Assembly (NCBI RefSeq): GCF_015667795.1
Contig: NZ_JADPEL010000004.1
Coordinates: 1 to 64,000 of the forward strand
Direction of reading: 5' to 3'
From: Clostridium sp. D53t1_180928_C8
GTDB lineage: Bacteria; Bacillota; Clostridia; Clostridiales; Clostridiaceae
Length of the DNA: 64,000 nucleotides
The notes beneath the pieces were generated by a model, which was not told the DNA's origin, ran no database searches, and saw only the letters and a program-made list of their open reading frames with translations. This document shows positions 62,190-64,000 of the stretch, piece after piece. Position numbers and translations under genes: made by a program. Each line of letters starts with the position of its first letter. Within the stretch, counting starts at the first letter, position 1.

Positions 62190-62663
62190 TTAAACAATTC
62201 CCATAAGTCCTAAAACATAATATACTAGTCCTATTATTACTGACGTTCCTATGCCATAAACCAAAACCGGTCCTGCAATAGTAAACATTTTAGCTGCTAC
62301 TCCAAAAACAAAACCCTCTTTTTTGAATTCTATTGCTGGAGATACTACTGCATTAGAAAATCCTGTAATCGGAACTACAGTACCTGCTCCAGCAAAGCTT
62401 GCTATCTTATCATAAACTCCTATTCCTGTTAATAATGCTCCAATAAATATCATTATTATAGGTAGCCAAAGTTTAGCGGTTTCTTCATCTATACCAAATT
62501 TTATTAACATATTTAATATAAATTGTCCTATAGTACATATAGTTCCACCAACTAAAAATGCCAATAAAATATTCTTAAAATATTTGGGTTTAGGAGCCAT
62601 CTCTTTCGAAATATTTTCAAAATCCTTTATTATTTTTTTTTCTTCTTTAGCCATTTTTCCCAT
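62190..62663 (-). CDS. spoVAC: stage V sporulation protein AC
   Basis: The protein is 157 residues long from the ATG after GGAAGGAGATATAAGCAT; an in-frame ATG eight codons earlier lies before the ribosome site. A cytoplasmic Lys-rich start (about 1-30) is followed by four membrane helices, with FLVGGTICTIGQFILN and GAGTVVPITGFSNAVVSPAIE. SpoVAC is the mechanosensitive channel component for Ca-DPA. First gene of the spoVA set, separated from sigF by a strong terminator, so it probably has its own forespore promoter, which I could not identify. Confidence 0.95.
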   Translation of the reverse strand: MGKMAKEEKKIIKDFENISKEMAPKPKYFKNILLAFLVGGTICTIGQFILNMLIKFGIDEETAKLWLPIIMIFIGALLTGIGVYDKIASFAGAGTVVPITGFSNAVVSPAIEFKKEGFVFGVAAKMFTIAGPVLVYGIGTSVIIGLVYYVLGLMGIV

Positions 62664-62763
62664 ATGCTTATATCTCCTTCCTTTCATAAATTTATTATTC
62701 CTCTTAATTTAAAATTAACTCATATTATTACAATTTTTCTGATTAATTTACTTTTATACAAAA

Positions 62764-62803
62764 AAGTCTACATTAAATAATTTATATTATTTAATGTAGA
62801 CTT
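62764..62803 (-). terminator. terminator of the spoIIA operon
   Basis: An 18-bp perfect stem, AAGTCTACATTAAATAAT / ATTATTTAATGTAGACTT, has a TTAT loop and a T-run on the minus strand. Confidence 0.88.
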
Positions 62804-62847
62804 ATTTAAATCCTTTATTTTCTATTAATTTATACATTTTCTTATGT

Positions 62848-63606
62848 TCATCCTTCATCTAATTGTTTTCTCATCTCTGAAAGTACTTTTTTTTCTATTC
62901 TCGATACCTGAACCTGACTTATTCCTAACATTTTTGCTACCTGTATTTGCGTTTTATCCTTAAAATATCTTAGTACAATAATTTGTCTAGATTTTGTATC
63001 TAACTTATTTAAAGCTTCCTTTAAAGCTATTTTTTCAGTTAAATTTTTATCTTCTGCTGCATTTTCACTTAACTTATCAATTAACAATACTGGTGCTCCA
63101 TCATCTTGATGGATTACTTCATAAAGATATTGCATACTTGCAGAGGATTCTAAAGCAAATAATATTTCTTCTTTATCTATACCTGAAAACTCTGCTAATT
63201 CTTCTATACTTGGATCTCTATTTAATTTTTTAGTTAATGCTTCTTTATCAAAATGAAGTTTTTTAGCTAAACTTTTAACATTCCTACTTACTTTTATAAT
63301 ACCGTCATCTCTAAGGAATCTTTTTATTTCCCCAATTATCATTGGAACAGCATAAGTTGAAAACTTAACATTATACTTATCATCAAAATTCTTAATCGCC
63401 TTAACAAGACCCATACAGCCTATTTGATAAATATCTTCATAATCATACCCTCTATTTATAAACTTTTTACTTATAGAAGTTACTAAAGGTAAATTTGCTT
63501 CTATGAGCCTGTTCATAGCTTCTTCACTACCACCTTTAGCTAGTGGTAATAATTCTGAGTTATCCTCATAGCTTAACTTTCCATTTTTTATTTTACCCTT
63601 TTCCAT
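62848..63606 (-). CDS. sigF: RNA polymerase sigma factor SigF (forespore)
   Basis: This 252-residue sporulation sigma has region 2 (YDYEDIYQIGCMGLVKAIKNFDDKYNVKFSTYAVPMIIGEIKRFLRDDG, given here in pieces: IYQIGCMGLVKAIKNF and KFSTYAVPMIIGEIKRFL), region 3 and region 4 (TQIQVAKMLGISQVQVSR). Held inactive by SpoIIAB until after septation. Follows spoIIAB by 16 bases, as in the spoIIAA-AB-AC operon. Confidence 0.95.
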   Translation of the reverse strand: MEKGKIKNGKLSYEDNSELLPLAKGGSEEAMNRLIEANLPLVTSISKKFINRGYDYEDIYQIGCMGLVKAIKNFDDKYNVKFSTYAVPMIIGEIKRFLRDDGIIKVSRNVKSLAKKLHFDKEALTKKLNRDPSIEELAEFSGIDKEEILFALESSASMQYLYEVIHQDDGAPVLLIDKLSENAAEDKNLTEKIALKEALNKLDTKSRQIIVLRYFKDKTQIQVAKMLGISQVQVSRIEKKVLSEMRKQLDEG

Positions 63607-63622
63607 AAATCTCCCCTAACCG

Positions 63623-64000
63623 TTAATTAAATTTCTTTGTCATAACAATTCTAGTACCCTTATCCTTTTGACTTTCAACTTGTAGATTATCCATAAAGCT
63701 TTCCATAACAGTAAAGCCCATTCCTGATCTCTCTAAATCTGGTCTTGAAGTATAAAGTGGCTCTCTAGCCTTATCAATATCATCTATACCCTTACCATAA
63801 TCAGTAATAACAATAGACACTTCTCTTCCAGAAATTGTAGATTCTATTTTAATTATACCCTTTTCGTAATTTTCATAACCATGAATTATAGAATTTGTTA
63901 CAGCTTCAGAAACTGCTGTTTTAACATCTGCAATCTCTTCAATAGTTGGATCTAATTGAGAAACAAAAGCTGACACTGCAACTCTAGCAAATCCTTCATT
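63623..64000 (-). CDS. spoIIAB: anti-sigma F factor SpoIIAB, N-terminus cut by the window edge
   Basis: The frame is open to the last base and continues beyond it, reading NEGFARVA before [10 protein letters not shown], so an internal GTG at 63976 is not the start. GHKL kinase features: [11 protein letters not shown] (N-box), DYGKGIDD (G1) and [14 protein letters not shown] (G2). SpoIIAB binds SigF in the pre-divisional cell and phosphorylates SpoIIAA. About 15 N-terminal residues and spoIIAA would be to the right of the window. Confidence 0.96.
   Translation of the reverse strand, partial: NEGFARVAVSAFVSQLDPTIEEIADVKTAVSEAVTNSIIHGYENYEKGIIKIESTISGREVSIVITDYGKGIDDIDKAREPLYTSRPDLERSGMGFTVMESFMDNLQVESQKDKGTRIVMTKKFN

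Noticed and set aside
1-64000. CRISPR arrays, tRNA or rRNA genes, IS elements
   Set aside because: No regularly spaced repeats, tRNA-like cloverleaf or transposase frame was seen by reading; the only mobile region is the integrated element at the left.

Overview
The window looks like chromosome from a spore-forming, low-GC anaerobe of the Clostridium sensu stricto type. The DNA is very AT-rich. It carries spore genes (spoIIAB, sigF, spoVAC-D-E, spoIIP, gpr, yqfC, yqfD, a CotS-like gene), a textbook CIRCE element, pyruvate phosphate dikinase and a FeoAB iron system. No species can be named from the sequence alone, and no tRNA, rRNA, IS or CRISPR array was found.

Bases 1 to about 5030 are the right end of an integrated phage-like element. 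It holds a truncated gene resembling the PcfK/AcrIIA9 family, a VRR-NUC nuclease, an HUH replication protein with a strong hairpin upstream, two very small overlapping genes, and an excisionase-like gene. A divergent repressor/Cro switch with paired operators follows, and then a tyrosine integrase. The element ends against a short sequence that looks like the 3' end of rnpB (RNase P RNA) with its terminator, so rnpB is the probable integration target.

Bases 5.1-47.8 kb are a conserved housekeeping block, almost all on the minus strand: nif3-trmK, dnaG-rpoD, dgt, ppdK with a CBS/HTH regulator, recO-era-cdd, the undecaprenol kinase/PAP2 fusion, ybeY, pgpH, yqfD-yqfC, yqeY-rpsU, hinT, mtaB-rsmE-prmA, an O-antigen-ligase-like gene, trmB, a sulfite/nitrite reductase, hrcA-grpE-dnaK-dnaJ, hemW-lepA, spoIIP, gpr, rpsT (plus strand), holA and a short comEC.

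Bases 47.9-60.4 kb form an iron/heme acquisition region. Its minus-strand units are a four-NEAT-domain surface protein with three small partners, a pair of fused permease/ATPase ABC half-transporters, flavodoxin-DUF3793-DUF2325, and FeoA-FeoA-FeoB plus a Cys-rich peptide. Three units have 7-1-7 Fur boxes (two perfect, one at 13/15), and the ABC pair has a weaker one plus a separate 25-bp palindrome. An EcsC-family gene sits in the middle on the plus strand.

Bases 60.5-64 kb hold a DUF1540 gene, spoVAE-spoVAD-spoVAC, and sigF-spoIIAB running off the right end.

Several start codons were moved downstream of the longest open frame because a good Shine-Dalgarno sequence sits inside that frame: the phage repressor, ppdK, cdd, ybeY, hrcA, the CydD-like ABC gene, spoVAE and spoVAC.
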